From contig JAZGTH010000011.1 of assembly GCA_036877525.1 (NCBI GenBank), forward strand, positions 4,266,001 to 4,330,000: a stretch of DNA of 64,000 nt. The letters are read 5' to 3'. Under the pieces are notes generated by a model. The model was not told the DNA's origin. It made no database searches and saw only the letters and a list, made by a program, of their open reading frames with translations. Both the position numbers and the translations under genes were made by a program. The DNA is from Chromobotia macracanthus (Eukaryota > Chordata > Actinopteri > Cypriniformes > Botiidae). Shown piece after piece: positions 62,306 to 64,000 of the stretch. Within the stretch, counting starts at the first letter, position 1, and every line of letters starts with the position of its first letter.

Positions 62306-62656
62306 TAATGCTGTAATTCACTGATGTGTTGCATGACAATATGGTCATGTTGAATTCCCGTTGAATATTTGCTTTGTACGTTTGTTGAGGGATTGTTTCT
62401 TGTCTTGTCTCGTGTAGCAGTTTTTCATTTGCATAATTTTGGGCCTTTTTGTCTTTTTTGAGTGAATTTGAGGAGAAGATGATTGTTGGGGAAAACGAGA
62501 TTATAAAATGTCACAAGTTTCAACCTCATAACAGTTCTCAACAGTTAAGCTTAGAGACTTTATTACTTTACTGACAAATAGGTTATTCCAGCGTTCCAAA
62601 GTAACCAAAATAAAGACCAAAACTCAACCATCATGTTTTTTTTTGTCTCTCTTCAG

Positions 62657-62753
62657 TATGACTATGAAGGAAATGACATAAGTGACCTTCCTGTGGACCT
62701 CTCGGTTGTCTGGAATGGAGATTTTGTCATTGACAACCCCTACAATATACAAG
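62657..62753 (+). CDS. plxna1: plxna1 exon h: IPT2 C-terminal part
   Basis: This 97-nt exon follows acceptor TCTCTTCAG and ends one base into a codon at CAA G|GTAAAA. It encodes YDYEGNDISDLPVDLSVVWN and then GDFVIDNPYNIQ (residues 310-341), the closing strands of IPT2. In plexin-A1 the next residues would begin PSI3, but that exon is not within the remaining 1.2 kb of the window, so the intron runs off the right edge. Confidence 0.95.
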
Positions 62754-64000
62754 GTAAAACTTCTCTCTCTCTCTGTTTCTCTGTTTCTCAAGGTGCACAA
62801 TAAGTAATACTTTCTCTCTCACAAATTGTACTACATCCGATCTTCTATAGTGACTCTTTATAGTGTCCACATCTCTCTTCAGTGCTTGTGAAGAAGAATG
62901 AACTGTTTCATGCCTTGCTGCATGTCTTGCCAGGCCTCAGGCTCTTAGTGCAGTTGATCAGATGTCTGTTGTTCAACCTGAGTGTGCTGCAGCATCTTAA
63001 ATCACACAGAACTAAAGTGTGTTGCTAATTTATCAGTACGCTGAGTCTACACTGGGTGTAATGAAGGCCCAAATACCACCCAAGTGTAGACATTTTACTT
63101 TTATTTTCATTCTTTGTGCCAGTTATGGCAGCCAGTTATGAACATATTTCCACACTAAGGAGACTCTAAACCATTTGGACTTGAGGGGAAAAAGTTTGTC
63201 TTTGTATCTACCAATTCCTATGAGGCCAGCCATCATTATTCGGAAGATATCATACCCTAAACATTCCCTTTTAAGTTTCTAGTTTTAACTGGGTCAAAAA
63301 GTGGGGACTGGATTCTACCCCCCCCTTAAATCTCTGACTCGATTCTTTGATTCCCAGCTAACAGGGAACGTTCTCAGAAAGTTGGCTTCTTTAACGTTCT
63401 TTAAAAGTTCTCTCAAAGTTACAATATCATTCTTAAAGTAACATTAGTAGAACTTTTTTTAATGTTGGATATCATATATATCACATTTATGACGTTTTAT
63501 AAACAAAACGTTTTATAAATGTTTTGTTTATAAATGTTTTATAAACAATTTTACAGAATTTTACCCAAATGTTTGAATAATGTTCTGATAACCAAGCAAT
63601 AACATTAACACAACATCTAAAAATTAGATTTTGAACATTCCTAGAACATTCCAAATAACACTTAATGTTTTCTTTAGTTAATGAAAATGTTAGGTAAACA
63701 TTCTTGCAACCTAAAATTGTTAGTTGGGTAGTTGAAACAATTGGTTTGATGGATTCACACAGACATCACTATAAACTTGACTCTGGGTGGAGTCAAGTTT
63801 ACCCACCTGCCTTCTACTCCCCTGCTATCTGATTTGACATGGACAGCCCCATATCAGAAGCAATGGACAGCAAAGGTAGCATCCAAGAAAGTGGTTATGG
63901 GTTCTCATCCACATCTCTCCCAGAACTCCAAAATAGCTGCTGGGTTTCTGCTGAGTTCAGGTCCTGCTTGATTGAGAGGGTGCAGCATATAGAGTCTGAC
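62754..64000 (+). other. plxna1: plxna1 intron downstream of exon h, incomplete
   Basis: Starts GTAAAA and runs off the window. It holds one MITE-A copy at 63352 and otherwise nothing I can support. Confidence 0.85.
63352..63729 (+). mobile_element. MITE-A copy 10, internally expanded
   Basis: Starts TCCCAGCTAACAGGGAACGT and ends AAAATTGTTAGTTGGGT. It is longer than the others because of a local duplication of ACGTTTTATAAA/TGTTTTATAAAC around 63492-63546. Confidence 0.83.

Larger units (their letters stand above)
54255..62656 (+). other. plxna1: plxna1 intron g-h (8.4 kb)
   Basis: Starts GTGAGA, ends CTTCAG. It contains two TTAA-bounded MITEs, two SINEs, a GACGGACAGAGAGA satellite and TG microsatellites. 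Stretches 54260-55900, 56260-56870, 57100-57700, 59100-60300 and 60480-61050 show no gene. Confidence 0.88.
25192..62753 (+). other. plxna1: Partial plexin-A1 gene, eight internal coding exons
   Basis: Plexin-As are single-pass neuronal receptors for semaphorins, alone or with neuropilin, and steer axon growth through a cytoplasmic Rap-GAP domain. The eight exons join without a stop to give 341 residues plus one base, residues numbered here from the first visible exon. Visible order: sema C-terminus (1-52), PSI1 (53-101, eight Cys), IPT1 (about 102-198), PSI2 (199-244, eight Cys), IPT2 (245-341, incomplete). The A1 assignment rests on stretches I recall as A1-like rather than A2/A4-like: CPQILPSTQIY, SCLSCVNGSFPCHWCKYRH and EGNDISDLPVDLSVVWNG. 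Fish often keep two plxna1 copies; which one this is cannot be told. Start codon, signal peptide, most of sema, membrane segment and GAP domain lie outside the window. Confidence 0.93.

Noticed and set aside
1..64000. A complete new multi-gene system (defence, mobile or biosynthetic)
   Set aside because: Only one host gene and non-coding repeats can be supported; no second set of linked coding genes is present.

Overview
This window looks like intron-rich nuclear DNA from a teleost fish, most likely a cyprinid. The evidence is one split vertebrate gene on the + strand, AT-rich introns, abundant GT/CT microsatellites, tRNA-derived SINEs with an L2-type 3' tail, and several families of short non-autonomous DNA elements (MITEs) typical of cyprinid genomes. 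I see no prokaryotic-style genes, no CRISPR array, and no second protein-coding gene that I can support.

The gene is a plexin-A, best matched to plexin-A1 (plxna1; the a or b duplicate cannot be decided here). Eight consecutive internal coding exons, 1,024 nt in total, join in frame with canonical AG/GT borders: 25192-25323, 35025-35125, 35504-35627, 36139-36292, 36373-36472, 41416-41530, 54054-54254 and 62657-62753. They encode 341 residues of the ectodomain: the end of the sema domain, PSI1 (8 cysteines), IPT1, PSI2 (8 cysteines) and most of IPT2. The start of the gene and main sema exons lie upstream of the window. The remaining PSI/IPT, transmembrane and GAP exons lie downstream.

Layout: 1-25191 is upstream intron. 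25324-35024 is a 9.7 kb intron. Four exons cluster tightly at 35.0-36.5 kb with introns of 378, 511 and 80 bp. Introns of 4.9, 12.5 and 8.4 kb then separate the last three exons, and 62754-64000 is intron again. About 97% or more of the window is non-coding.

The introns hold ten copies of one palindrome-ended MITE (one with a clean 8-bp target-site duplication), at least three MITE families bounded by TTAA, about eight SINE copies including an inverted pair, a 782-bp element with inverted repeats of about 215 bp, and many simple repeats. The least expected item is that 782-bp element. Each arm carries an inward-facing TATA box, and the unique centre has a short minus-strand reading frame ending in a ubiquitin-interacting-motif-like helix, which could be the remains of a mobile element's gene. 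No complete new biological system is evident. All functional statements about repeats and possible regulatory stretches are inference from sequence reading alone.
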